Assembly (NCBI GenBank): GCA_035559595.1
Contig: DATMBF010000028.1
Location: forward strand, 156,918-220,917
DNA length: 64,000 nucleotides
DNA from: DATMBF01 sp035559595
Lineage (GTDB): Bacteria; Bacteroidota; Ignavibacteria; UBA10030
Reading direction: 5' to 3'
The notes under the pieces were generated by a model, which was not told the DNA's origin, did not search any database, and saw only the letters and a program-made list of their open reading frames with translations. Shown here one piece after another: positions 8,163-17,095 of this stretch (positions are counted from its first letter, which is position 1; each line of letters begins with the position of its first letter). The position numbers and the translations under genes are program-made.

Positions 8163-10220
8163 TTAGAACGAATGCCCGATACCAAAATGAAGAACACCCG
8201 AAGAGGCTGTCTCCGCAAAGAATCGCCGTTCGGTGATCCAACGCTGCCCAACCGACGCTGTCGGATCATATACTCGAACGCCGAAATCAATTCGGACGGG
8301 TCCTGCTATCGTATCCCACCGAAAGCCCAACCCTGTCGCCATCGCTACTTCAGAGCCTCGAACCGTACCCACTGACCTCCAAACATTTCCTGCATCGTAA
8401 AAGAACACCAGGGAGATATTGGGGAGATTGATAAACCATAATTTACCTGCATACTTAAACAGATGCCACCGTGTTTCCACATTTGCTTCAAACGAAGCGT
8501 TACCACCACGGTCCGGCTGAGGAAACGCCCCAAGCTCGCGCGATTTCCATCCCCGGACACTGCTACTCCCGCCGCCAAAGAACCGCCGTGTGAGCGGGAC
8601 TTCATTAGCAGGCGAACGCGCATAAAGCTGAGCATAGCCTCCCTTCACGCGTGTCGCTAAAATGAGGTATCGCTCATCAACAACATTCCAGTACCACTGG
8701 CCCACAATCGACAGCTTATAATAGCGGGAATAGGGCAAACGCGACCCAAATACACCACCGAAGAGAGAGGGAAGGAATCCCGCCTCTTCGACAGATCCCG
8801 AATGAAAGAACCCATCCGTTGGTGAAAAGAGATCGTTTCGTTTGTCTCGTTGAAGCGTAAAGGTGATAATAGAGTTGAACTGCGGTTGAAGGCCTCTCCC
8901 CTGCAACGGATCGGGGCCGCTGCCGATGAGAACTGTCGGATTGATCCTCTGAAGATTCCAATCAACAAACAACCTCGTGAAATCTGCCGTTTGGGCAGCG
9001 ATACCGACTCGGTTGTTCAGAATGGGCAGGAAGTACGCCTTCTGCTTTTCGAAGATCGATGAAATTGTCCAGCTTAGACTAATCTTGTTCGTGAAGAGAT
9101 AGGGCTGGATCATTTGCACAGAGAGATCAAACTTTCCGACAAGAGAGCTGTCGAGATGACCACCTTTTTTGAATACTTCGGACCAACGAATACTCTGAAT
9201 CGATTGGATCTGTAACCCCGCACGGGTGGAAAAATTTCTTGCCCCACCTAAGAAGTATCGGTTGTTGTATCCCACCCCGAACAGAATATTGAAGGCGTTG
9301 TTTTCATCACTCACTCCAACCTCAGGCGTAATCTCATGAAACGGACGCGGCCTTACGTTAATCTGGATTGGAATAGCCCGCGACGTATCATTGGACGGAT
9401 CAAAAACGTGTTGCACCTGGGCCGATTCAAACACGCCAAGGCGATTGAGATTACGCTCGCTTTCGGCTTTCTTTGCCTCGCTATAGAAATCACCCGTTCG
9501 AAAATCGAGATGGCGAAGAATAACCTCTTCCTCGACGCGTTCAGTAACGGCCGTGTCCGACAGAATGCGAATTGCGCCAAATCGATACCTCCCTCCCGCT
9601 GTGAACCTCATCTCGATCTTCACGTTGTTCGTCGAAGCGAACCGCTTCGCTATCAGCGTATCGACACGAAAGGCGATATACCCATGGTTAACAAACACCT
9701 GAACAATTCTGCGAAGTTCGTTATCGACAACCTGGGTTTGGAAGGGTTCACCGACCTGAAGCAACGATTGATTGCGAACCTCCTCAATAACCTCGCCTGG
9801 CAATCCTTCCAATCCATTGTAGACGACCGAGTCAATGTATGACCGCCGTCCCTCTTGGATCACGTAGGTGAGAGCAACCGTTTTCTCCGTGTGGTTGATG
9901 GAGAGCTGTGTGTCAATGTGAACGTGAAAGAATCCATGATCATGATAGAAGTTCCGGAGTCTGGCAAAATCCGTCTCAAAGACAATCGGGTCAAAGTACT
10001 CATTGCGCTCTCCAAGTTTCTCGCTCACGGTGAACAGAAACTTAAAGAACCACGAGGGCGTTTCCCGCAGTTGGGTAACGGATTGCAGAACCTCCTCGCC
10101 GAACGTTTCATTCCCCACGAAACGAATGGTCTGAACCTCATACTCACGCAAGGATTCCTGCGCGTTCATGGGAGAGGCAAAACAGAGGACTACGAGTGCG
10201 GAGCAAACGAGAGGACGCAT
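8163..10220 (-). CDS. Omp85-family outer-membrane protein (BamA/TamA-like)
   Basis: 685 residues with a signal peptide (MRPLVCSALVVLCFASPMNA), about three POTRA-type repeats (roughly residues 25-310, for example VQTIRFVGNETFGEEVL), and a C-terminal beta-barrel ending in the aromatic IGHSF terminus recognised by the Bam machinery. The barrel holds the VRGW...ELG signature of the Omp85 lid loop (RFFGGGSSSVRGWKSRELG). Members insert or assemble outer-membrane proteins. Only about three POTRA domains and a length under 700 fit TamA-like or surface-antigen-type members better than canonical five-POTRA BamA, so I give no symbol. It lies downstream of the DUF2795 gene terminator. Confidence 0.85.
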   Translation of the reverse strand: MRPLVCSALVVLCFASPMNAQESLREYEVQTIRFVGNETFGEEVLQSVTQLRETPSWFFKFLFTVSEKLGERNEYFDPIVFETDFARLRNFYHDHGFFHVHIDTQLSINHTEKTVALTYVIQEGRRSYIDSVVYNGLEGLPGEVIEEVRNQSLLQVGEPFQTQVVDNELRRIVQVFVNHGYIAFRVDTLIAKRFASTNNVKIEMRFTAGGRYRFGAIRILSDTAVTERVEEEVILRHLDFRTGDFYSEAKKAESERNLNRLGVFESAQVQHVFDPSNDTSRAIPIQINVRPRPFHEITPEVGVSDENNAFNILFGVGYNNRYFLGGARNFSTRAGLQIQSIQSIRWSEVFKKGGHLDSSLVGKFDLSVQMIQPYLFTNKISLSWTISSIFEKQKAYFLPILNNRVGIAAQTADFTRLFVDWNLQRINPTVLIGSGPDPLQGRGLQPQFNSIITFTLQRDKRNDLFSPTDGFFHSGSVEEAGFLPSLFGGVFGSRLPYSRYYKLSIVGQWYWNVVDERYLILATRVKGGYAQLYARSPANEVPLTRRFFGGGSSSVRGWKSRELGAFPQPDRGGNASFEANVETRWHLFKYAGKLWFINLPNISLVFFYDAGNVWRSVGTVRGSEVAMATGLGFRWDTIAGPVRIDFGVRVYDPTASVGQRWITERRFFAETASSGVLHFGIGHSF

Positions 10221-10236
10221 CGGACGCGGTAGTGAT

Positions 10237-10264
10237 AAAAAAACCCAGCGGCTCAGGCTGGGTT
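10237..10264 (-). terminator. Intrinsic terminator after the DUF2795 gene
   Basis: On the minus strand an 8-bp perfect stem (AACCCAGC / GCTGGGTT, 7-nt loop) is followed by a run of seven U. It lies between the DUF2795 stop and the Omp85 start, so the M23-DUF2795 transcript should end here. Confidence 0.88.
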
Positions 10265-10310
10265 CTCCGACATTGCGGTCAACAACACCATCAGCAGACT
10301 GGTTCAGGCC

Positions 10311-10535
10311 TCAGTACTCTTTATCGTCTTCGTAAAAGAAGTCTTCATCGGACGGGTAGTCCGGCCAGATTTCCTCGATGCTCTCATAGGGTTCATCACT
10401 ATCCTCGAGTTCCTCGAGGTTTTGGATAACTTCGATTGGAGCCCCGGTCCGTACAGCATAGTCAATGAGCTCGTCTTTTGTCGCCGGCCATGGGGCATCA
10501 TCCAAGTAGGAAGCCAGTTCGATTGTCCAAATCAT
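10311..10535 (-). CDS. Small acidic DUF2795 protein
   Basis: 74 residues, strongly acidic at the C-terminus (EDFFYEDDKEY). The segment LASYLDDAPWPATKDELIDYAV followed by GAPIEVIQNLEEL matches the DUF2795 pattern (a short helical domain often found in small stand-alone proteins). Function of the family is not known to me. ATG at 10535 has an AGGAGA ribosome-binding site about 12 bases upstream. It follows the M23 peptidase by 46 bases without a visible terminator, and is itself followed by a strong terminator, so it is probably the distal gene of that unit. Confidence 0.8.
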   Translation of the reverse strand: MIWTIELASYLDDAPWPATKDELIDYAVRTGAPIEVIQNLEELEDSDEPYESIEEIWPDYPSDEDFFYEDDKEY

Positions 10536-10581
10536 CGGTTATATCATCTCCTAGACAATACACAATCATAGGAAATGAGAA

Positions 10582-11532
10582 CTAATCAAGAATGACGACT
10601 TTGTCCTTGAACTGTTGGTAATCGATGTCGTCAAAAAAGTAGTCAATCGGATTCTGTCGAACACCGTTGTAGCGCACTTCGTAGTGGAGATGCGGCCCCG
10701 ATGTGAGTCCAGTTCGACCACTGCGGGCAATCAGGTCGCCCCGCTTGACACGCTGACCCTCTCGAACCAGCACTTTATCGAGGTGGGCATAGAGGCTGGT
10801 GTACCCATAACCATGGTTGATCTCAACGAGAATGCCGTACCCACCACCTGTCCGACCCGCATACTCTACGACGCCGTCGCCGGCAGCGTACACCGGCGTT
10901 CCCACATCTGCAACGATATCCAACCCTTCATGGAGTTTGTAGATCCGCAGCACCGGGTGTAACCTCATCCCGAAGCCTTGCGGTGAATAAAACCCCTGCA
11001 TGGGCTTGATAGCAGGAAGGTGTGCAAACTTGATTTTGTTCTCTTCGTAATTCTTTACCGCCTCATTGTAACTTGTGAATTGTAATTGAAGTTCCCGCTC
11101 GGCGCGCGATACCGAAGCATTCAACGTCCTCAGCATCTGGTTGACATCGATCGAACTACTGAAGTCAATCCTCTCCGCCGCACCACCGACGCCCACCATG
11201 CGGGTTTCCTCGTCGATCTTCGGTAGATCCACCACGAGTCTCAACTCATTGTTCTGCTCGTTGAGTTCATTGAGGCGATATTCCAAGCCTGCGAGCCTTC
11301 GTGTAATCTGATTCAATTGATTCTTCAGCAACGTATTCTCGGCAACCAGAGCCCTCATGCTATTGAACCCAATGCCAAGAGGGTCCTGAAGAAGGTGGTT
11401 CACCTCAAACGCCGCGACAAGGAAAGCGACCGAACTTACCAGTGTCACAACCGCAAGCTTTGTGCGTGTCCACTTCGCTTCGACGAAGTCGAGCGAGTCT
11501 GTCGAATAGTAATAGAGTCTGGATTTCTTCAT
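10582..11532 (-). CDS. M23-family membrane-anchored peptidoglycan endopeptidase
   Basis: 316 residues: a short cytoplasmic N-terminus, one membrane helix (about 26-48), a coiled-coil stretch (about 70-105 and 145-175), and a C-terminal LytM domain (about 200-300). The zinc-binding pattern is visible as HEGLD and the later HLHYEV. The organisation resembles cell-wall hydrolases or their regulators placed in the periplasm with a coiled-coil stalk. Both zinc motifs are intact, so an active peptidase is likely. It has its own promoter at 11592-11620, separating it from hprK. Confidence 0.92.
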   Translation of the reverse strand: MKKSRLYYYSTDSLDFVEAKWTRTKLAVVTLVSSVAFLVAAFEVNHLLQDPLGIGFNSMRALVAENTLLKNQLNQITRRLAGLEYRLNELNEQNNELRLVVDLPKIDEETRMVGVGGAAERIDFSSSIDVNQMLRTLNASVSRAERELQLQFTSYNEAVKNYEENKIKFAHLPAIKPMQGFYSPQGFGMRLHPVLRIYKLHEGLDIVADVGTPVYAAGDGVVEYAGRTGGGYGILVEINHGYGYTSLYAHLDKVLVREGQRVKRGDLIARSGRTGLTSGPHLHYEVRYNGVRQNPIDYFFDDIDYQQFKDKVVILD

Positions 11533-11591
11533 CGATACTCTATAAACGGCCGTGAGAATGCGGATTCGGTTTTCCGAAAAAAGGCAGAGCG

Positions 11592-11620
11592 AAAATAGGA
11601 AATATTTGAACTTATGTCAA
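11592..11620 (-). promoter_or_regulatory. Promoter of the M23 peptidase gene
   Basis: Minus strand TTGACA, 17 bases, TATTTT; the -35 is a perfect consensus match. Start of transcription is expected near 11585, leaving a leader of about 53 nt with a small CGG-AAAA-CCG hairpin. Confidence 0.75.
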
Positions 11621-11634
11621 GAATCCGTGTCAAT

Positions 11635-12654
11635 TCACTCAAAATCGTGCTCAAAATAGTCTATTACGCGCTTCCCTTTTGTTTTTTGGGAAATGGCAAC
11701 GTCAAGTTGTTTCGAGAACTCACGTGCAGCGTCATAACCATAATGCTTCAGAAGATAGTCAAGCGCGATCACTTCAGCAATGACCGTCACATTCTTACCG
11801 GGGAAGATGGGCAACTTCACGTGCGGAATCTCAACGCCAAGAATTGAGATGTTCTCGTGATCGAGTCCCGTCCGCGTGTACTCCGCATCCTTTTGCCATT
11901 CCTGCAATTCCACAACAATTTCCACGCGTTTCTGGAAACGAATGGACCGAATGCCGAAGATCGCCCGGACATCGATTAATCCGAGCCCGCGAATCTCCAT
12001 AAAATGCTTTACAACATCAGTGCCAGCACCCAGGAGAATTCCCTCCCCTTTCCTCGTCACCATGACAACATCGTCTGCAACAAGCCGATGACCGCGTTCA
12101 ATCAAATCGAGAACCACTTCGCTCTTTCCGATGCCCGAACGGCCAGTGATCAGAACACCAATCCCATACACATCGACAAACGATCCGTGGATGACTGTCT
12201 GAGGAGCGAACTGGTCGTCGAGAAAATCGCTGATGAAATAGATGAACTTCGTCGTCTCGATCGGTGTCTGGAGTACCGACACTCCGTACCGGGTTGCAAT
12301 CGTGAGCAGCTCCTGATCCAAACTATTCCCATTTGTGACAACGACGCAGGGAAGGTCGAATTGGAAGATTGTTTCAAATGATTTGATGCGGTCGGACAAT
12401 CCCAAATGCTGGAGGTAGCGAATCTCCGTATTTCCGAAGATCTGAACCCTGTCGTACGTGAACAGCTCAACATATCCGGCAAGAGCAAGCCCCGGCCGAT
12501 GAACATTCTTATCACGGATCTCACGGCCAAACCCTACGTCGCCATTGAGCATTCGCAGCTTCAACCGTTCCTTGTTGGACTCAAACAGAAAACCGACGGT
12601 AATGCTCTTCTTTCTAGTCTCTTTGAACTGTTCACCGGCCATGATCTGCTCCAT
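11635..12654 (-). CDS. hprK: HPr kinase/phosphorylase
   Basis: 339 residues. The N-terminal receiver-like domain is followed by the C-terminal kinase with a Walker A loop GRSGIGKS at residues 171-178, a VADD metal-binding segment and the family signature region VEIPHVKLPIFPGKNV near residue 275. HprK phosphorylates or dephosphorylates Ser-46 of HPr-type phosphocarriers in response to metabolite levels. No HPr or sugar-PTS gene is visible in this window, as is usual for FCB bacteria where HprK has regulatory roles outside sugar uptake. ATG overlaps the hpf stop by 1 base (TAATG). Confidence 0.95.
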   Translation of the reverse strand: MEQIMAGEQFKETRKKSITVGFLFESNKERLKLRMLNGDVGFGREIRDKNVHRPGLALAGYVELFTYDRVQIFGNTEIRYLQHLGLSDRIKSFETIFQFDLPCVVVTNGNSLDQELLTIATRYGVSVLQTPIETTKFIYFISDFLDDQFAPQTVIHGSFVDVYGIGVLITGRSGIGKSEVVLDLIERGHRLVADDVVMVTRKGEGILLGAGTDVVKHFMEIRGLGLIDVRAIFGIRSIRFQKRVEIVVELQEWQKDAEYTRTGLDHENISILGVEIPHVKLPIFPGKNVTVIAEVIALDYLLKHYGYDAAREFSKQLDVAISQKTKGKRVIDYFEHDFE

Positions 12655-12986
12655 TACACTTTTGCTTTCACTGCGCGAACAAGCTTACGGTCTTTTGAAT
12701 GAAGACGATCCTTATACTTCTTGAGTTGCGTGAGTACTTTTTCAATAGCGATACCGATTGACTTCTGGAAGTCGTCAGACTTCCCTACAGCAGTAAGGAC
12801 GGTTCCATAGACTGAGAGTTTCACCTCAGCGATCTTCCGACTATTCCTCGGCTTTTCATAGTTCAAAATGACATCGCATTTGATGATACCATCATAAAAG
12901 TGATTCAACTTCGCAATTTCTGCTTCTGCATATTCTACTAAAGATTGGTGAGCTTTGAAATGCCTCGAAGTCACAGTAATCTTCAT
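12654..12986 (-). CDS. hpf: Short ribosome hibernation promoting factor (HPF/RaiA)
   Basis: 110 residues, short-form HPF with no C-terminal dimerisation domain. The N-terminal MKITVTSRHFKAHQSLVEYA and the lysine-rich C-terminus fit the family, which binds the 30S decoding region of resting ribosomes. The frame can start 8 codons upstream, but I choose ATG at 12986 because it gives the canonical N-terminus and has AAGGAA about 8 bases upstream. It sits between xer and hprK with 23-base and 1-base spacing. Confidence 0.92.
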   Translation of the reverse strand: MKITVTSRHFKAHQSLVEYAEAEIAKLNHFYDGIIKCDVILNYEKPRNSRKIAEVKLSVYGTVLTAVGKSDDFQKSIGIAIEKVLTQLKKYKDRLHSKDRKLVRAVKAKV

Positions 12987-13009
12987 GGTGGTGTTCCTTA
13001 TGCTTCGCA

Positions 13010-13894
13010 TTACGCCTTGGGATGCGCCTGTTTGTAGGCTTTTTTGAGACGCTCCATTGAAACATGGGTGTACACTTGAGTGGTCGAGAGGCTTTCGTGC
13101 CCAAGCAATTCTTTCACCGCTCGAAGTTCGGCTCCCCGGTTCAGCATGTGCGTTGCAAAAGAATGCCGCAACACGTGTGGACTCTTCTTTTCGATGTCGG
13201 CAATCCTTGATATTGCTCTCGAGACAATTCTGTGAACAACACGCGGAGAAATGCGTTCTCCTTGTTGTCCAACAAAGAGAGGCGGATTCTCTTTACCCAT
13301 CTCACTCCTTCGTATCGCAACAAAGGATTTCAATGCTTCAAAAGCTTTTCGTCCCAGCGGCACAATCCTCTGCTTGCTCCCCTTTCCCATTACCTTGATA
13401 CTTCGATCGATGAGATCGACGTCGTCGCAATTTAATGAGACCAGTTCACCGACACGAATGCCCGTTCCATATAAGAGTTCCAGGAGTGCATAATCACGAT
13501 GAGGGGTCCCATCCTGCTCTTTCATCGTTTCGAGAAGATTCTGGATAGCCTCTTCATCCACGTACACCGGAAGCGTTTTCTGCGGACGGGGAGCAAGGAG
13601 ATTGAGAGTCGGATTTGTTCGAAGATGATTCGATTTCTTCAGATAACGGAAGAAGGAGCGGAGAGCGGCTATCTTTCGCGCAATACTCTTCCTGCGATAT
13701 CCCTGTTCGACCAAAGACCCTAAGAACGATCTGAGGAGTGGGCGATCCACTTCATTGAGGGAATGGATTTTTGTCGATTGCAGAAAGCTAAGAAACTGCT
13801 GGAGATCTTGTTCGTACGAAAGGAGAGTATGACGCGAAAACTTCCGCTCTGCGTCGAGGTATTCAAGGAATAAGCGGATTTGGCGATGGATCAT
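13010..13894 (-). CDS. XerC/XerD-family tyrosine recombinase
   Basis: 294 residues, standard Xer length: N-terminal SAM-like core-binding domain (1-100) and catalytic domain. The catalytic set is visible as R147 (GTGIRVGEL), K171 (GKGSKQR), H240-xx-R243 (HVLRH), H266 (LLGHE) and nucleophile Y275 (VYTHVS). These enzymes resolve chromosome dimers at dif. Its place between topA and hpf in a housekeeping operon, and the absence of mobile-element genes, argue for a chromosomal Xer and not an integrase. I cannot tell XerC from XerD by eye. The inverted repeat CTCTTG-N4-CAAGAG lies directly before its start codon. Confidence 0.93.
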   Translation of the reverse strand: MIHRQIRLFLEYLDAERKFSRHTLLSYEQDLQQFLSFLQSTKIHSLNEVDRPLLRSFLGSLVEQGYRRKSIARKIAALRSFFRYLKKSNHLRTNPTLNLLAPRPQKTLPVYVDEEAIQNLLETMKEQDGTPHRDYALLELLYGTGIRVGELVSLNCDDVDLIDRSIKVMGKGSKQRIVPLGRKAFEALKSFVAIRRSEMGKENPPLFVGQQGERISPRVVHRIVSRAISRIADIEKKSPHVLRHSFATHMLNRGAELRAVKELLGHESLSTTQVYTHVSMERLKKAYKQAHPKA

Positions 13895-13930
13895 CTCTTG
13901 AATCCAAGAGAAGGAAATGACAAACGTCAG

Positions 13931-16189
13931 CTACGTGCCGACTGCGAGTTCCTCGCGGACGACTTCTGCTTTACACTCTGGACATTTGAGATACTCGCCG
14001 CGAGCTTGAGAGTACTTGACAACCATATATGGTGAACCGCACGTCACGCACGCCTCATTCACCGGACGATCCCACGACGCAAAGTCGCAATCCGGATACC
14101 GTGAGCAGCCGTAGAACGTTCGCTTTCCCTTTTTTGTTTTGCGTTCAATCAAATCTCCTTCTTTGCACTTCGGACATTTCACGCCCATGGAGATCGGTTT
14201 TGTGTTCTTGCACTTTGGGTAGTTTGAGCAACCGAGAAACGTCCCAAACCGTCCGGCCTTCACAACCATCTCTCCTCCGCACAAATCGCAGACGATTCCG
14301 GAGAGATGCTGGTGCTTCTCCTGATCCTCAGGAAGCGGCTTCGTATTCTTGCACTCCGGGTAACCTGTGCAGGCCATGAATCGTCCATTCCGCCCCCATT
14401 TCACGATCATCGGCTTTCCACAAAGCTCGCACAGTTCATCGGTCTTTTCCTGTAACGACTTTTTGATGTTCGCTGCAATGCGCTCCACTTTCTCTAATGC
14501 CTGGATAAATGGACCATAGAAATCCCGCATCACCTTCTCGTACTGCTGCTTTCCCGACGCAATGGTATCCAGCTCCTCCTCCATTTTCGCAGTGAACTTG
14601 ACATTAAAGATATCGGGGAAATATTGAGTCAACAGTTTGTTCACCTGCATGCCCAGATCGGTCGCGTACAGCTTACGATCATTCTGCTCGACATATTTTC
14701 GGTCGATCACCGTGCTCACGATGAGCGCGTAGGTGCTCGGCCTTCCTATACCGAGAGATTCCAGCTCCTTCACAAGGCTTGCTTCGGTATATCGTGCGGG
14801 CGGCTTGGTGAAGTGCTGACGCGGTAGCAAGTTCATAAGCTGCGTTCGATGACCGACGGCGAGTCGCTCCGGAAGTTTCGAGGTGGGATCCGCGTCGGCG
14901 GCATCTCCCCCGTTCTCTTCCGCAATATCATCATACACTTGCAAGAACCCACGGAAGACGGATTGCTGGTCGGTTGCTCGGAAAAGATAATCGCCACCTT
15001 CAACATCGACGGAAATCTGCTCGAACTGAGCAGGGGACATCTGACAGGCAACAAACCGATTCCAAATCAGTTCATAGAGGAGGAAAAGTTCTTTATCGAG
15101 AAACTTCTTCACATACTTCGGCGTGTATTTGATCGATGTCGGTCGAATTGCCTCGTGAGCATCCTGAGATGCCTTTCCCTTCTTGAACAGACGCGCCTCT
15201 TTGGGCAGGTATTCCTTTCCGTATTGCGTGAAGATGTATTCCCGAACATGTGAAACGGCCTCCGCACTCAACCTTGTCGAGTCCGTTCGCATATAGGTAA
15301 TGAGTCCCGTGCTCCCTTCTTCTCCCAGTTCAACACCTTCGTACAGCTTCTGTGCAAGACTCATCGTCCTTTTAGCGGAAAAACGCAATCGGCGGGCTGC
15401 TTCTTGCTGTAGTGTACTCGTGATAAAGGGGGGCGGCGGATTACGCTTGACGGGTTTTCGATCAACCCTGGTGACGGAGTACTTCTCGTTTTGGATCGCC
15501 TGCAGATATCCCCGCATCGTTGTTTCATCGGGAATCTTCGGCTCAGTACCGGCCACTTTCGTCAACTTTGCGAGAAACGTTTGATCATCCTGCGTCCGGA
15601 ATTCGCCGGTAATTGACCAATATTCTTCCGGGACAAAGCTCCGGATGGCCTCCTCACGTTCACAGATCAGCCGCAACGCCACCGATTGGACGCGGCCGGC
15701 AGAGAGGCCGTAGTACATGGTCTTCCAGATGAACGGACTCACCTTGTAACCAACGATCCGATCCATTGCCCGCCGGGCCTGTTGCGATAGCACCAGATGC
15801 TCGTCTATCTTCTTTGGGTGGGCCATTGCTTCCTTGATGCCACTTTCGGTGATCTCGTGAAACAAGACACGCTTGATGTTTCCATTCGTCTCTTTGATCT
15901 CCTCCGCAATGTGCGCAGCAATCGCCTCTCCCTCGCGGTCCGGATCTGTTGCAATATAGACATCGGTTGCTTTGGCCGCTTTTTGTCGCAAGCGGTCGAT
16001 CACCTCTTCTTTCCCTTTGATCGTTTCATAGACGACCTCGAACCCATCCTCCACATTTACACTGAGTTTGCTTTTAGGCAGGTTCTTGATATGTCCGACC
16101 GAGGCATCGACGACAAAGTCCTTGCCGAGGTACTTATTGATGGTCTTGGCCTTAGAGGGTGATTCAACGATGATAAACGATTTCGACAT
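13931..16189 (-). CDS. topA: DNA topoisomerase I (type IA)
   Basis: 752 residues. The N-terminal Toprim domain starts SFIIVESPSKAKTI and carries the acidic DPDREGE motif; the active-site tyrosine is in GLITYMRTDSTR. The C-terminus carries four Cys4-type modules: CELC...CTGYPEC, CDLC...CSNYPKC, CPKC...CSRYPDC and a last CVTC...CPEC. The enzyme relaxes negative supercoils by single-strand passage. ATG at 16189 with AAGG 5-8 bases upstream; 8 bases after the smg-like stop. Confidence 0.97.
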   Translation of the reverse strand: MSKSFIIVESPSKAKTINKYLGKDFVVDASVGHIKNLPKSKLSVNVEDGFEVVYETIKGKEEVIDRLRQKAAKATDVYIATDPDREGEAIAAHIAEEIKETNGNIKRVLFHEITESGIKEAMAHPKKIDEHLVLSQQARRAMDRIVGYKVSPFIWKTMYYGLSAGRVQSVALRLICEREEAIRSFVPEEYWSITGEFRTQDDQTFLAKLTKVAGTEPKIPDETTMRGYLQAIQNEKYSVTRVDRKPVKRNPPPPFITSTLQQEAARRLRFSAKRTMSLAQKLYEGVELGEEGSTGLITYMRTDSTRLSAEAVSHVREYIFTQYGKEYLPKEARLFKKGKASQDAHEAIRPTSIKYTPKYVKKFLDKELFLLYELIWNRFVACQMSPAQFEQISVDVEGGDYLFRATDQQSVFRGFLQVYDDIAEENGGDAADADPTSKLPERLAVGHRTQLMNLLPRQHFTKPPARYTEASLVKELESLGIGRPSTYALIVSTVIDRKYVEQNDRKLYATDLGMQVNKLLTQYFPDIFNVKFTAKMEEELDTIASGKQQYEKVMRDFYGPFIQALEKVERIAANIKKSLQEKTDELCELCGKPMIVKWGRNGRFMACTGYPECKNTKPLPEDQEKHQHLSGIVCDLCGGEMVVKAGRFGTFLGCSNYPKCKNTKPISMGVKCPKCKEGDLIERKTKKGKRTFYGCSRYPDCDFASWDRPVNEACVTCGSPYMVVKYSQARGEYLKCPECKAEVVREELAVGT

Positions 16190-16197
16190 GGAACCTT

Positions 16198-16653
16198 TTA
16201 GTGAATAGTATCCTGGCCGCTCAATGATATGCGGCCGCCAATGCCTTGGCGCGAATCGTGCTCAAACAAGTGGCCGGCGAGGAACGACTTCATTTCCTCT
16301 TCCCCGACCACCGAGAAACCGGCAGCCATAATACGTTCAATGATTGATTCAATTTCGTCATTGGTCAAGAGCCCTAGCTGACGCCATTGCAAAAGGTAGC
16401 CGTAAGCTTCGGGAGTAATGACCATGCGTTCGGCGTCGTGCAACACCCGAAACGACGACTCGGATTGTCCCTTTTGGTGGACAATAGACTGACCGACCGT
16501 CATTCTCTCGAAAATCCAAGAGAACGCGCTGGAAATCTCACTCGCCGTGTAGCCGCTTTTTGACAAGAACGAAACATCGATTTCGCTCAATTGCTTATTC
16601 GATTTGAGCTCACTCACCAGAAAGAGAATGATTTCGACGATTCTTTCGTGCAT
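16198..16653 (-). CDS. Smg/DUF494-family protein
   Basis: 151 residues beginning MHERIVEIILFLVSEL and continuing SEIDVSFLSKSGYTASEISSAFSW, the pattern of the Smg (DUF494) family often found beside topA or dprA. Predicted all-helical and cytoplasmic. Its biochemical role is not established to my knowledge. The position immediately upstream of topA repeats a conserved neighbourhood, which supports the call. It starts 1 base after the ybeY stop (TAGTATG). Confidence 0.85.
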   Translation of the reverse strand: MHERIVEIILFLVSELKSNKQLSEIDVSFLSKSGYTASEISSAFSWIFERMTVGQSIVHQKGQSESSFRVLHDAERMVITPEAYGYLLQWRQLGLLTNDEIESIIERIMAAGFSVVGEEEMKSFLAGHLFEHDSRQGIGGRISLSGQDTIH

Positions 16654-16654
16654 A

Positions 16655-17095
16655 CTATCGCCCCCTCGCTCCTTTCAACAAAGAGAGGAGAGCATCCTCT
16701 CGTAAGGTCATCATTGTCTGTTCTTTTGTTGTTTTGTCGTGATATCCTGCCAGATGCAGCACGCCATGAATGAGAAGCCGGCGCACTTCTTCCCGCATCG
16801 AAACACCGTACTGGCGAGCCTGACTCTTCGCCCGATCAAGATTCACGTAAATCTCGGCATCATCGCCAAACAGATCATCCAATGGAAACGCAATAACGTC
16901 GGTTGAATAGTCATGACCCAGAAACCGTTTGTTCATCGTTCTCATGAAACGATGATTAACGAAAACAACCGAAATATTCAGTCCATTCAAAGACTCTAAG
17001 CGTAAAACGCGTCGGAGAACTCGAAAAGTTTCACGCCTCGGAAAACTTAGTCTTGGATGCTGGATTGATATGCGTATCGTTCCCCGACGTCTCAC
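16655..17095 (-). CDS. ybeY: YbeY endoribonuclease (rRNA maturation factor)
   Basis: 146 residues from GTG at 17095. The zinc site HGVLHLAGYHD near the C-terminus is the YbeY signature HGxLHLxGxDH with the final two residues transposed. STDVIAFPL and INKRFLGHDY-like segments complete the family pattern. YbeY is needed for 16S rRNA 3-prime maturation and ribosome quality control. The frame is open to TTG 17317, but that stretch overlaps the preceding gene in another frame; the GTGA overlap at 17092-17095 with that gene makes GTG the obvious coupled start. Confidence 0.93.
   Translation of the reverse strand: MRRRGTIRISIQHPRLSFPRRETFRVLRRVLRLESLNGLNISVVFVNHRFMRTMNKRFLGHDYSTDVIAFPLDDLFGDDAEIYVNLDRAKSQARQYGVSMREEVRRLLIHGVLHLAGYHDKTTKEQTMMTLREDALLSLLKGARGR

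Noticed and set aside
13010..13894. Tyrosine recombinase as sign of an integrated element
   Set aside because: Length, catalytic pattern and housekeeping operon context fit chromosomal XerC/XerD; there are no att-like repeats, phage or transposon genes around it.
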